Assembly: GCF_000422985.1 (NCBI RefSeq) | Contig: NZ_AUHC01000016.1 | Location: 1 to 38,070 of the forward strand | Direction of reading: 5' to 3' | Length of the DNA stretch: 38,070 nucleotides | DNA from: Erythrobacter cryptus DSM 12079 | GTDB lineage: Bacteria; Pseudomonadota; Alphaproteobacteria; Sphingomonadales; Sphingomonadaceae | In this document: one piece after another, positions 22,234-29,771 of the stretch | Numbering within the stretch: the stretch's first letter is position 1 | How the letters are laid out: the number at the start of each line of letters is the position of its first letter | Notes under the pieces: model-generated | Databases searched by the model: none | What the model saw: only the letters and a program-made list of their open reading frames with translations | Told to the model about the DNA's origin: nothing | Translations under genes and position numbers: made by a program

Positions 22234-25091
22234 GGCGCGCTCTCCCCGGCACCGGCGCCTTCGGCCTCGATCCGCGCGGCATGGGCACGCGCGGCGCGCC
22301 GGGCGATGTGGCTGAGCTGGGCCAGCGCCAGCATCACCGCGCCAAAGACGGTGAGGAACACCCCGGCATCGAAGGCCATCGCGCTTGCCAGCTCGAATGT
22401 GCCGATCAGCGGCAGGGAGAAGTAATCATAGGCAGAGGTGAGGAAGGGCGCGCCCAGCACCATGGCGGCAAGCCCGGTACCCATCGCCACCAGCACGCCC
22501 CAGCCGATCATCTGGTGTTCGCCAAAGCGCTTGCGCGCGTCCGACCAGTCGAACCCGGCAGCAAGATACTGAACGAGAAAGGCGATCGCCACCACCAGCG
22601 CGGCGATGAAGCCCCCGCCCGGCTGGTTGTGGCCGCGCAGGAACAGGTAGATGCCCACGGTCAGCGTGAGCGGCAGGATGATGCGGCTGGCGGCGAGCAG
22701 CATCATCGGGTGGCGCTCAGGCGAATGGGGCATGTCCTCACGCCAGGTGCCAAGCCGCGCGCCCGCAGCCCCACGCGCGGTGGTGTCGAGCAGGGCATAG
22801 ATCGTCAGCCCCGCAATCCCCAGCACGATGATCTCGCCCAGCGTGTCGAAGGCACGGAAATCGACGAGGATGACGTTGACGACATTGGTCCCGCCCCCGC
22901 CCGGCTTGGCATTGGCGAGGTGCCAGGCGGAGATGCTCTCGCCCGGGGCGCGGGTGAGCATGGCATAGGCAAGCCCGCCAAACAGCGTGCCGCCCAGCAC
23001 CGCCAGCACCCCATCGCGCCAGCGCCGCGGCGCGCCCGAGAGGCTTGGCGGGGATTTGGGCAGGAGATTGAGCGCGAGCAGCAGCAGCAGCACCGTCACC
23101 ACCTCGACCGAGATCTGCGTGAGCGCGAGATCGGGGGCGGAGAGTTCGACAAAGGCAAGGCTGATGATAAGACCAATGACGCTGACATAGATGAGCACGG
23201 CAAAGCGCTGGCGCGCCTCGTTCACCACCGCGGCGCAGGCCGTGAGCAGCAAGGCCCAGGCGATCACCGCCGGGAGCGGCGCGGCAAGCCCGGGCCGGCC
23301 ACCGGGAAGCGCGCCGCCGCCGGTGAGCGCGCCCTCGATCACCAGCAACACTGTCACCGCAAAGACCGCGAGCAGCATCCGCTGGAGCGAGGGGGTGTGG
23401 AGCGCCACGATCCCCTTGCGCACCCAGCGATCGGCAAAGGCGAGGGCAGTCTCGAACAGGCGCTTGGCATCGGGCAAGGTCGCGCGCTCCCACAGTGCCA
23501 TGAGCGCGCCATGGCGCCAGAACAGCAGGGCGCCGCCCCCGAGCGCGGCAAGGCTGAGCACCAGCGCGAGGTTGACCCCGTGCCACAGCGCAAGATCGAG
23601 GTGAGGGGGCGCCCCGCCCGTCACCACCCCTGTCACCGCGGCGACCAGCGGGGCGGCCAGCGCCATCGGGATGAGGCCGAGCAGCACCGCCAGCGTGGTG
23701 AGCAGCGCCGGGGCGGCGATGAGGCCGATGCCCGGATCGTGGGCGCGGGCGTGGGCTTCCGCCTCGCGCGGGGCGCCGAAGAACTGGTGGGCAACGAGCC
23801 GCAGCGAATAGGCGACGGAAAAGCCCGCCCCCAGCGTCGCCAGCAGCGGCAACAGCCAGGGCTGGCCGAAAAGGGCAAGCTTGTCGGTCTGGTAGAGCAT
23901 CAGCTCCTTGGAGATGAACCCGCCCATTGGCGGCACCCCGGCCATCGAGGCGGCGGCCAGCGTGGCAATGAGCGCGGTGATCGGCATGGCCTTGGCGAGC
24001 CCACCCAAACGGCGGATGTCGCGTGTGCCGGTTTCGTGCTCGACAATTCCGGCGCCCATGAACAGCGCCGCCTTGAAGGCGGCATGGTTGAGAATGTGGA
24101 GCACCGCCGCCAGCGCCGCAGCCTTGAGGCTCATCCCCAGCAGCATCACCAGCATGCCGAGCTGCGAGATCGTTGAATATGCGAGGATGCTTTTAAGATC
24201 GTGGCGGAAAAGCGCCACCACGGCGCCGAGGATCATCGTGACAAGGCCGACGCTGGTGACCGTCACCGTGTAAAGCTCGGTCCCGGCGAGCACCGGCCAC
24301 AGCCGCGCCAGCAGGAACACCCCCGCCTTCACCATCGTGGCCGAATGCAGATAGGCGCTCACCGGCGTGGGCGCGGCCATGGCGTGGGGCAGCCAGAAGT
24401 GGAAGGGGAACTGCGCTGACTTGGTGAAGCAGCCAACGAGGATAAGGCCAAGCGCGAGCGGATAGAGCGGCGCCGCGCGCACCGCTGCGCCGCGCGCAAG
24501 GATCGTGGCAAGGTCGAAGGACCCGGCAAGAAGGCCGAGCAGCACCAGCCCGCCGATCAGCGCCAGCCCGCCACCGCCGGTGATCGCCAGGGCCAGCCGC
24601 GCACCCTGCCGGGCTTCGGGCTTGTGCTGCCAGAAGCCGATGAGGAGGAAGGAGGCAAGGCTGGTCAGCTCCCAGAACACCAGCAGCAGCAGCACATTGC
24701 CGGCGATCACGATCCCCAGCATCGCCCCCTGGAACAGCATCAGGCTGGCAAAGAAGCGCCCGGTCGCCTCGCCCGGATAGAGGTAGAAATGAGCATAGAG
24801 CGCAACGAGCAGGCCAATGCCGAGGATGAGGGCGGCAAACATCAGCCCGAGGGGATCGACCATCAGGGCAAGATCAAGCCCGAGGCTCGGCACCCAGTCC
24901 CAGCGCGCCTGCATCACCGCGCCGGAAAGCACCTCAGGGGCAAGACTGCCAAGCAGCGCGAGGCCGAGCGCGCTTGCTGCAGCGGCAAGGCCCGAATGCA
25001 CCGCGCGCGTGGCCCCGCCGACCAGCGCGATGGCAAGCGCCGCGGCAAAGGGCAGCACCAGCAGCGTTGCAAGCGTTGCGGCGATTGCCAT
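22230..25091 (-). CDS. mnhA: Fused Na+/H+ antiporter subunits A and B
   Basis: This 953-aa protein combines MrpA and MrpB, as in the group 2 Mrp/Pha/Sha systems of proteobacteria. The N-terminal 600 residues are NuoL-like, with Glu141 in L-V-F-W-E-L-T-S-L-A-S-F and the conserved H-A-A-F-K-A-A-L-F-M-G-A-G-I-V-E-H segment. A DUF4040-type region follows (A-L-T-Q-I-S-V-E-V-V-T). The last 150 or so residues form the MnhB domain (L-P-L-T-L-T-V-G-I-Y-L-F-L-R-G-H-N-Q-P-G-G-G-F). It is the first gene of a six-gene operon A/B-C-D-E-F-G that exports Na+ (or K+) for proton influx, supporting pH and salt tolerance. The ATG at 25091 lies 42 nt past a terminator. Confidence 0.95.
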   Translation of the reverse strand: MAIAATLATLLVLPFAAALAIALVGGATRAVHSGLAAAASALGLALLGSLAPEVLSGAVMQARWDWVPSLGLDLALMVDPLGLMFAALILGIGLLVALYAHFYLYPGEATGRFFASLMLFQGAMLGIVIAGNVLLLLVFWELTSLASFLLIGFWQHKPEARQGARLALAITGGGGLALIGGLVLLGLLAGSFDLATILARGAAVRAAPLYPLALGLILVGCFTKSAQFPFHFWLPHAMAAPTPVSAYLHSATMVKAGVFLLARLWPVLAGTELYTVTVTSVGLVTMILGAVVALFRHDLKSILAYSTISQLGMLVMLLGMSLKAAALAAVLHILNHAAFKAALFMGAGIVEHETGTRDIRRLGGLAKAMPITALIATLAAASMAGVPPMGGFISKELMLYQTDKLALFGQPWLLPLLATLGAGFSVAYSLRLVAHQFFGAPREAEAHARAHDPGIGLIAAPALLTTLAVLLGLIPMALAAPLVAAVTGVVTGGAPPHLDLALWHGVNLALVLSLAALGGGALLFWRHGALMALWERATLPDAKRLFETALAFADRWVRKGIVALHTPSLQRMLLAVFAVTVLLVIEGALTGGGALPGGRPGLAAPLPAVIAWALLLTACAAVVNEARQRFAVLIYVSVIGLIISLAFVELSAPDLALTQISVEVVTVLLLLLALNLLPKSPPSLSGAPRRWRDGVLAVLGGTLFGGLAYAMLTRAPGESISAWHLANAKPGGGGTNVVNVILVDFRAFDTLGEIIVLGIAGLTIYALLDTTARGAAGARLGTWREDMPHSPERHPMMLLAASRIILPLTLTVGIYLFLRGHNQPGGGFIAALVVAIAFLVQYLAAGFDWSDARKRFGEHQMIGWGVLVAMGTGLAAMVLGAPFLTSAYDYFSLPLIGTFELASAMAFDAGVFLTVFGAVMLALAQLSHIARRAARAHAARIEAEGAGAGESAP

Positions 25092-25133
25092 GGACGGCCC
25101 GGGTGCTCCCTAGAGGGGTGGAACTCTGCTGCG

Positions 25134-25156
25134 AAAAAGGGCGCATCCCCGCGCCC
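25134..25156 (-). terminator. Intrinsic terminator between apt and mnhA
   Basis: On the minus strand a perfect 6-bp stem GGGCGC/GCGCCC with loop GGGGAT is followed at once by five T residues (25134-25138). It lies downstream of apt and upstream of mnhA, both on this strand, so it ends the apt transcript. Only 42 bp remain before the mnhA start. Confidence 0.72.
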
Positions 25157-25234
25157 CCAAGCGGCATAGACGCGCGGGCGCCACCTTTACAACCCTTGGC
25201 CAAGGCGCGCGGTTCCCGCCGCTTTGGGCCGGGC

Positions 25235-25786
25235 CTATTCGCCCTCGAACTGCATCAGCGCGCTCACCGTGATCCCCGCCGCGCGCAGGCGTTCGGCCCC
25301 GCCCAAATCGGGAAGGTCGATGACGAACAGCGCGTGGGTGACCTCGGCCCCGGCCTTGCGCAGCAGCTCGGCCGAGGCGAGCGCGGTGCCGCCGGTGGCG
25401 ATGAGATCATCGACGATCACCACCTTCTGCCCCGGCGCGATCGCGCCCGGGGCCATCTCCAGCCGGTCGGTCCCATATTCGAGCGCATATTCGATCCCGA
25501 TGGTCTCCACCGGCAGCTTGCCGGGCTTGCGCACCGGCACGAAGCCGAGGCCCAGCTGCACCGCCACCGCCGCCCCGAAGATGAAGCCGCGCGCCTCCAT
25601 CCCGGCGATCTTGTGCGCCCCCGTACCCCCGGCGCGCGCGGCAAGGTGATGGACGGCGGCGGCCATGCCCTGGTGATGGCCGATGAGCGTGGTGATGTCG
25701 CGGAACATGATGCCGGGCTTGGGAAAGTCCGGCACGGTGCGCACCAGCGCCTTGAGTTCATCAGCAGTGAGATGCGGCGCGCTCAT
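25235..25786 (-). CDS. apt: Adenine phosphoribosyltransferase
   Basis: This 183-aa enzyme makes AMP from adenine and PRPP in purine salvage. It has the APT opening V-P-D-F-P-K-P-G-I-M-F-R-D-I-T-T-L, the substrate loop I-A-G-M-E-A-R-G-F-I-F-G, and the PRPP-binding loop V-V-I-V-D-D-L-I-A-T-G-G-T-A. The ATG at 25786 gives the normal family length; the 25-residue in-frame extension runs into the petC-apt hairpin. It follows petC on the same strand but is separated from it by that hairpin. Confidence 0.95.
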   Translation of the reverse strand: MSAPHLTADELKALVRTVPDFPKPGIMFRDITTLIGHHQGMAAAVHHLAARAGGTGAHKIAGMEARGFIFGAAVAVQLGLGFVPVRKPGKLPVETIGIEYALEYGTDRLEMAPGAIAPGQKVVIVDDLIATGGTALASAELLRKAGAEVTHALFVIDLPDLGGAERLRAAGITVSALMQFEGE

Positions 25787-25825
25787 TTCTGGTCGAAGCC
25801 CCTGGCGTTGCGCCTTCAAAGCAGA

Positions 25826-25858
25826 GCGCCCCGCCATCTGCAAGCGATGACGGGGCGC
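25826..25858 (-). terminator. Long hairpin between petC and apt
   Basis: An 8-bp stem GCGCCCCG (25826-25833) with CGGGGCGC (25851-25858) is extended inward by CATC/GATG. It is very stable and sits in the gap after the petC stop. The downstream side on the minus strand has only scattered T residues, so termination may be partial. Confidence 0.55.
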
Positions 25859-25882
25859 CAATGGTGCACCGGGCGGATGGGA

Positions 25883-26740
25883 TCAGCCCTTCCTGGGCTT
25901 CACCCCGGCCCAGATCTGCTTGTAGCTCAGGAAGGCCAGCGCCGTCGCAAAGAGCAGGAAGCCGAGCACGAACCAGCCGGTCTGCTTGCGCTCGATCAGC
26001 GAGGGCTCGGCCGTCCAGGTCAGGAACGCGGCGACATCCGCGGCCATCTGCGGGATCGTCGCCTTGGTGCCATCGGCATAGGTCACCTGCCCGTCAATCG
26101 ACAGCGGCGGCGGCATGGCGATGTTGACGTTGGGGAAGTGCTTGTTGAAGTAGAGCCCGGTCGGGGTCTCGAAGCCCACCTTCTTGGCCTTCTCCGGGTC
26201 AGGCTCGCCATAGCCGGTGAGCAGCGCGTAGATGTAGTTCGATCCATCGTGGCGCGCCTTGGCCATCAGCGAGAGATCGGGCGGAACGGCATTGTTGTTC
26301 GCCGCCGCCGCCGCGATCGCATTGGGATAGGGGCTGGGGAAATAGTCAGTCGGCTCGCCCGGGCGGGTGGTCGCCTCGCCGGTGTTGGGATCGATGCCCG
26401 GCACCGTCCAGGTTGCGGCCTCGGCATCGACCTCCGCATCGGTGTAGCCCAGCTGCTTTAGGTTGCGGAAGGCCACGAACTTGAGGCTGTGGCAGGCCGC
26501 GCAGACCTCCTTGTAAACCTGATAGCCGCGCTGGAGCTGGGCCATGTCCCACTTGCCGAGCGGCCCGTCGAAGGAGAAGCCGCCTTCCGGCCCTTCGCCA
26601 TGTTCATAGAAGGCATAGGAGGGCTGCTGCTCCGGCGCCGGGCCGAAGGCGAGGTTGTAGGCACCGGGCAGGAGCGACCACAGCACCAGCACCGCGGTGA
26701 TGGCGAGGCCTGCAATGATGCCGCCGAGACGAATGGTCAT
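25883..26740 (-). CDS. petC: Cytochrome c1 of the bc1 complex
   Basis: This 285-aa subunit of ubiquinol-cytochrome c reductase passes electrons from the Rieske protein to cytochrome c. It has an N-terminal hydrophobic signal (residues about 6-28), the heme c site C80-A-A-C-H84, the N-A-M-P-P-P-L-type Met ligand region (seen as N-I-A-M-P-P-P-L) and a C-terminal membrane anchor (W-F-V-L-G-F-L-L-F-A-T-A). The ATG at 26740 is the start that opens directly into the signal; the in-frame extension upstream is hydrophilic and arginine-rich. It follows petB by 52 bp. Confidence 0.96.
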   Translation of the reverse strand: MTIRLGGIIAGLAITAVLVLWSLLPGAYNLAFGPAPEQQPSYAFYEHGEGPEGGFSFDGPLGKWDMAQLQRGYQVYKEVCAACHSLKFVAFRNLKQLGYTDAEVDAEAATWTVPGIDPNTGEATTRPGEPTDYFPSPYPNAIAAAAANNNAVPPDLSLMAKARHDGSNYIYALLTGYGEPDPEKAKKVGFETPTGLYFNKHFPNVNIAMPPPLSIDGQVTYADGTKATIPQMAADVAAFLTWTAEPSLIERKQTGWFVLGFLLFATALAFLSYKQIWAGVKPRKG

Positions 26741-26792
26741 GTCCGAACTCTTTCTCGTTGTCGGGTCGGATGGGCGAGGAAGGCCCGGCCGA

Positions 26793-28154
26793 TCACTCGG
26801 CCGGTTGCAGCGAACCTTCGGGAAGGGCGCCGGGGGTGCCCGCATCGGTGCTGCCAGCGCGCGATTCAGCCGGTGCCTTGTCCTTTCCGAGCACCGCCTC
26901 GGTGATCGAGAAGGGCAGGGGCTTGGGCACCTCGATCTGGCTGACGATCGGCAGGATCACCAGGAAGTGGAGGAAATAGTAGGCGGTCGCCACCTGGCTG
27001 ATGATCACATAGGGCTCTTCTGCCGGAGCGCCGCCGCAGATGAACAACGCGATCATCGCCGGGATCAGACCGAACCAGAAGAACTTGCGGAACAGCGGGC
27101 GATAGTGGCCCGAGCGCACCGGGCTCTTGTCGAGCCACGGCAGGAAGAACCACAGGAGGATCGCGCCGAACATCGCGATCACGCCAAGCAGCTTGGCCGG
27201 GATCAGGGTGATGCCGGTGAAGGGGATGGTAAGATCGCCGGTGAAGGCGCGCAGGATGGCGTAGAAGGGCCAGAAATACCACTCGGGCACGATATGCGCC
27301 GGGGTCGAGAGCGGGTTGGCCTCGATGTAGTTGTCCGGGTGGCCCAGCGCATTGGGCAGGAAGAACACCATCACCGAGAACAGGATCAGGAACACGCCCA
27401 GCCCGAAGCCATCCTTGGCGGTGTAATAGGGGTGGAAGGGCACGGTGTCCGATTCCTGCTTCACCTCAACCCCGGTGGGGTTGGACGAACCCGGGATGTG
27501 CAGCGCCCAGATGTGCAGGATGACGACGCCGGCGATCACGAAGGGCAGCAGGAAGTGCAGGCTGAAGAAGCGGTTGAGCGCGGCATTGTCCGGCGCATAG
27601 CCACCCAGCAACCACACCTGCAACGGCTCACCCACCAGCGGAATGGCGCTGAACAGGCCGGTGATCACCTGCGCACCCCAGAAGCTCATCTGCCCCCAGG
27701 GCAGCACATAGCCCATGAAGGCGGTGGCCATCATCAGGAGGAAGATCACCACGCCCAAAAGCCAGATCATTTCGCGCGGGGCCTTGTAGGAGGAATAGAA
27801 GAACCCGCGGAAGATGTGCAGATAGACGACTATGAAGAAGAAGCTCGCCCCGTTGGCATGGGCATAGCGCAGCAGCCAGCCGTAGTTGACGTTGCGCATG
27901 ATGTGCTCGACCGTGCCGAAGGCAACCTGGGCATTGGCGGCATAGTGCATTGCCAGCACCACCCCGGTGACGATCTGGAGCAGCAGGCAGAAACCGGCGA
28001 GCACGCCGAAATTCCACATGTAGTTGAGATTGCGCGGCACCGGGTAGCCGGCACCCACCGCGTTGTACACCAGCCGCGGCAGCGGCAGCTTCTCGTCCAG
28101 CCACTTCATCAGCGGCGTCTTCGGTTCGTACTGCTTGGCCCAGGCGAAACTCAT
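26793..28154 (-). CDS. petB: Cytochrome b of the bc1 complex
   Basis: This 453-aa membrane subunit holds two b hemes and the quinone oxidation and reduction sites. The helix with [20 protein letters not shown], the Y-L-H-I-F-R-G segment and H-F-L-L-P-F carry the heme-ligand histidines. The Qo-site motif P-E-W-Y-F-W-P-F is present. The C-terminal 40 residues are a hydrophilic Ala/Glu/Pro-rich tail. It lies between petA (65 bp upstream) and petC, the standard order. Confidence 0.96.
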   Translation of the reverse strand: MSFAWAKQYEPKTPLMKWLDEKLPLPRLVYNAVGAGYPVPRNLNYMWNFGVLAGFCLLLQIVTGVVLAMHYAANAQVAFGTVEHIMRNVNYGWLLRYAHANGASFFFIVVYLHIFRGFFYSSYKAPREMIWLLGVVIFLLMMATAFMGYVLPWGQMSFWGAQVITGLFSAIPLVGEPLQVWLLGGYAPDNAALNRFFSLHFLLPFVIAGVVILHIWALHIPGSSNPTGVEVKQESDTVPFHPYYTAKDGFGLGVFLILFSVMVFFLPNALGHPDNYIEANPLSTPAHIVPEWYFWPFYAILRAFTGDLTIPFTGITLIPAKLLGVIAMFGAILLWFFLPWLDKSPVRSGHYRPLFRKFFWFGLIPAMIALFICGGAPAEEPYVIISQVATAYYFLHFLVILPIVSQIEVPKPLPFSITEAVLGKDKAPAESRAGSTDAGTPGALPEGSLQPAE

Positions 28155-28219
28155 GGCGCTCTCTCGGGTTGGTGTGGTTGGGTCAGGATCGCTCGTGCCT
28201 GCGTTTCAGTTACGCAAGA

Positions 28220-28783
28220 TCAGCCCACGCGGATGACGGTGTCGGATGTGAAGGTGTAATCGGGCACCATCAGGTTCTTGGGCGCCGGGCCCTTGCGGAT
28301 GCGCGCGGCGGTGTCGTAGTGCGAGCCGTGGCAGGGGCAGAAATAGCCGCCAAACTCGCCCTTGTTCTCGCCCTCAGCCGCGCCCAGCGGCACGCAGCCC
28401 AGGTGGGTGCACACCCCCATCGTCACCAGCAGGTCTTCATGCCCCGGCTTGGTGCGTTCGGCGAGGGTCTGCGGATCGCGCAGCGATGAGACATCGACCG
28501 CGTTGGCTTCCTCGATCTCCTTGGCGGTGAGCCGGCGCACGAACAGCGGCTGCTTGCGGAACACCGCCTTGATCGCCTGGCCCGGCTGGATCGCGCTGAC
28601 ATCCACCTCGGTGGTGCTGGCCGCCAGCACGTCGGCCGAAGGGGCCATCTGGCTGATCAAGGGGATCAGCACCGAAGCGGCGCCCACGCCCGCGGTGCTG
28701 AGCGCGGCAATGTGAATCCAGTCGCGGCGACGCACCCCTTCTTGGCTTTCAAGGTCTCTGGTCACGGCTGTGTCAGTCGCCAT
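28220..28783 (-). CDS. petA: Rieske iron-sulphur subunit of the bc1 complex
   Basis: This 187-aa protein carries the 2Fe-2S cluster that takes the first electron from ubiquinol. Ligand motifs are C125-T-H127-L-G-C130 and C149-P-C151-H152-G-S. A basic R-R-R-D-W segment precedes the single N-terminal membrane helix (about 22-45), consistent with Tat-dependent insertion of Rieske proteins. It is the first gene of petABC and has 234 bp of upstream DNA for promoter elements. Confidence 0.96.
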   Translation of the reverse strand: MATDTAVTRDLESQEGVRRRDWIHIAALSTAGVGAASVLIPLISQMAPSADVLAASTTEVDVSAIQPGQAIKAVFRKQPLFVRRLTAKEIEEANAVDVSSLRDPQTLAERTKPGHEDLLVTMGVCTHLGCVPLGAAEGENKGEFGGYFCPCHGSHYDTAARIRKGPAPKNLMVPDYTFTSDTVIRVG

Positions 28784-28946
28784 CGTGTCTTACCCTGCTC
28801 GCTATGCCGCGCCGGAATTGAGCCCCGCGCGGCCTGATGTTCTGTTGCGGGGCCTTACCCGGCCCCCAAGCCCGATCCGTCGATTGATCCCTGTCCCAGA
28901 CCCGGCAGGCAAAGCTTGCGCGCCTGGCCAGAAACTCGGGGCGCGC

Positions 28947-28974
28947 AATTAACGGCAATCCGGCGAGATTCCAA
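28947..28974 (-). promoter_or_regulatory. Candidate petABC promoter
   Basis: On the minus strand TTGGAA (28969-28974) and TTAATT (28947-28952) are spaced by 16 bp in an AT-rich patch of the 234-bp gap upstream of petA. It would give a leader of about 155 nt. No other feature was found in the gap. Sequence match only. Confidence 0.3.
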
Positions 28975-29017
28975 CCGTGTTTTAAACAAGCCGCGTTCGC
29001 CCCCATGCAACCGGCCA

Positions 29018-29770
29018 TCACGGCAGGGCGATCATGCTGATTTGCCTGCCATAATTGGCCGCGCCCGCCTGACTTGCGCGCCTGTGCGAATGGTAACGCG
29101 CGACCTCGGCAAAAGTATCCCGGGCCAGATCGTCCACTGTGCCAACGCCCGCCGCGACCAGCTCAGCGCCGACAAAGCCGGGCAGATCGAAAAGCCAGCG
29201 CGCCATCCCCTCGCGCTGGGGAGCAGGGGCAAAGAAGCGCGCGGCCTCGGGGCCAAAATGGGCACGGAAAGGGGCATCGACCTCGTAGCTCGGCTGGGCG
29301 ATGGTCGGCCCGATCGCGGCACGGATGCGCGCGCGGCTTGCCCCCAGCGCCTCCATCGCCGCAACGGTGTTGGCGATCACCCCGCCCACCGCCCCGCGCC
29401 AGCCGGCATGGGCGGCGCCGATCACGCCGGCCTCAGGGTCAGCGAGCAGCACCGGGGCGCAATCGGCGGTGAGGATGCCGAGCACCACTCCGCGGCGCCG
29501 CGTCACCACCGCATCGGCGACCGGGCGGCCTGCGGCCTCATCGGGCCAGGGTTCATCGACCACCACCACCTCGCTCGAATGGACCTGGTGCGGGGCGGCG
29601 AGCACGGCGCCGGGGCGGATCGCCGCCGCCGCGGCGGCGCGCAGCCGGGTGATCGCGCCCGCATCCCCCGGCCCGCCGAAGCCGAACTGGTGCGCGCCCC
29701 CGGCGCTGCCGAAGAAGCCGTGGGGCACGCCCGCCAGCAGCGGCGCGGTCTCGATCGCAAAGCCTGCCAC
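29018..29770 (-). CDS. pgeF: PgeF/YfiH-family protein (peptidoglycan editing factor; purine nucleoside phosphorylase-like)
   Basis: This 250-aa laccase-domain (DUF152) protein has the zinc/copper-site residues of the family in H-Q-V-H-S-S-E-V, T-A-D-C-A-P-V-L-L and G-A-A-H-A-G-W-R-G-A. In E. coli PgeF prevents wrong amino acids from entering peptidoglycan; other relatives act as purine nucleoside phosphorylases. The start is a GTG at 29770, just 1 nt past the pepN stop, so the gene is coupled to pepN. Confidence 0.9.
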   Translation of the reverse strand: MAGFAIETAPLLAGVPHGFFGSAGGAHQFGFGGPGDAGAITRLRAAAAAAIRPGAVLAAPHQVHSSEVVVVDEPWPDEAAGRPVADAVVTRRRGVVLGILTADCAPVLLADPEAGVIGAAHAGWRGAVGGVIANTVAAMEALGASRARIRAAIGPTIAQPSYEVDAPFRAHFGPEAARFFAPAPQREGMARWLFDLPGFVGAELVAAGVGTVDDLARDTFAEVARYHSHRRASQAGAANYGRQISMIALP

Positions 29771-29771
29771 G

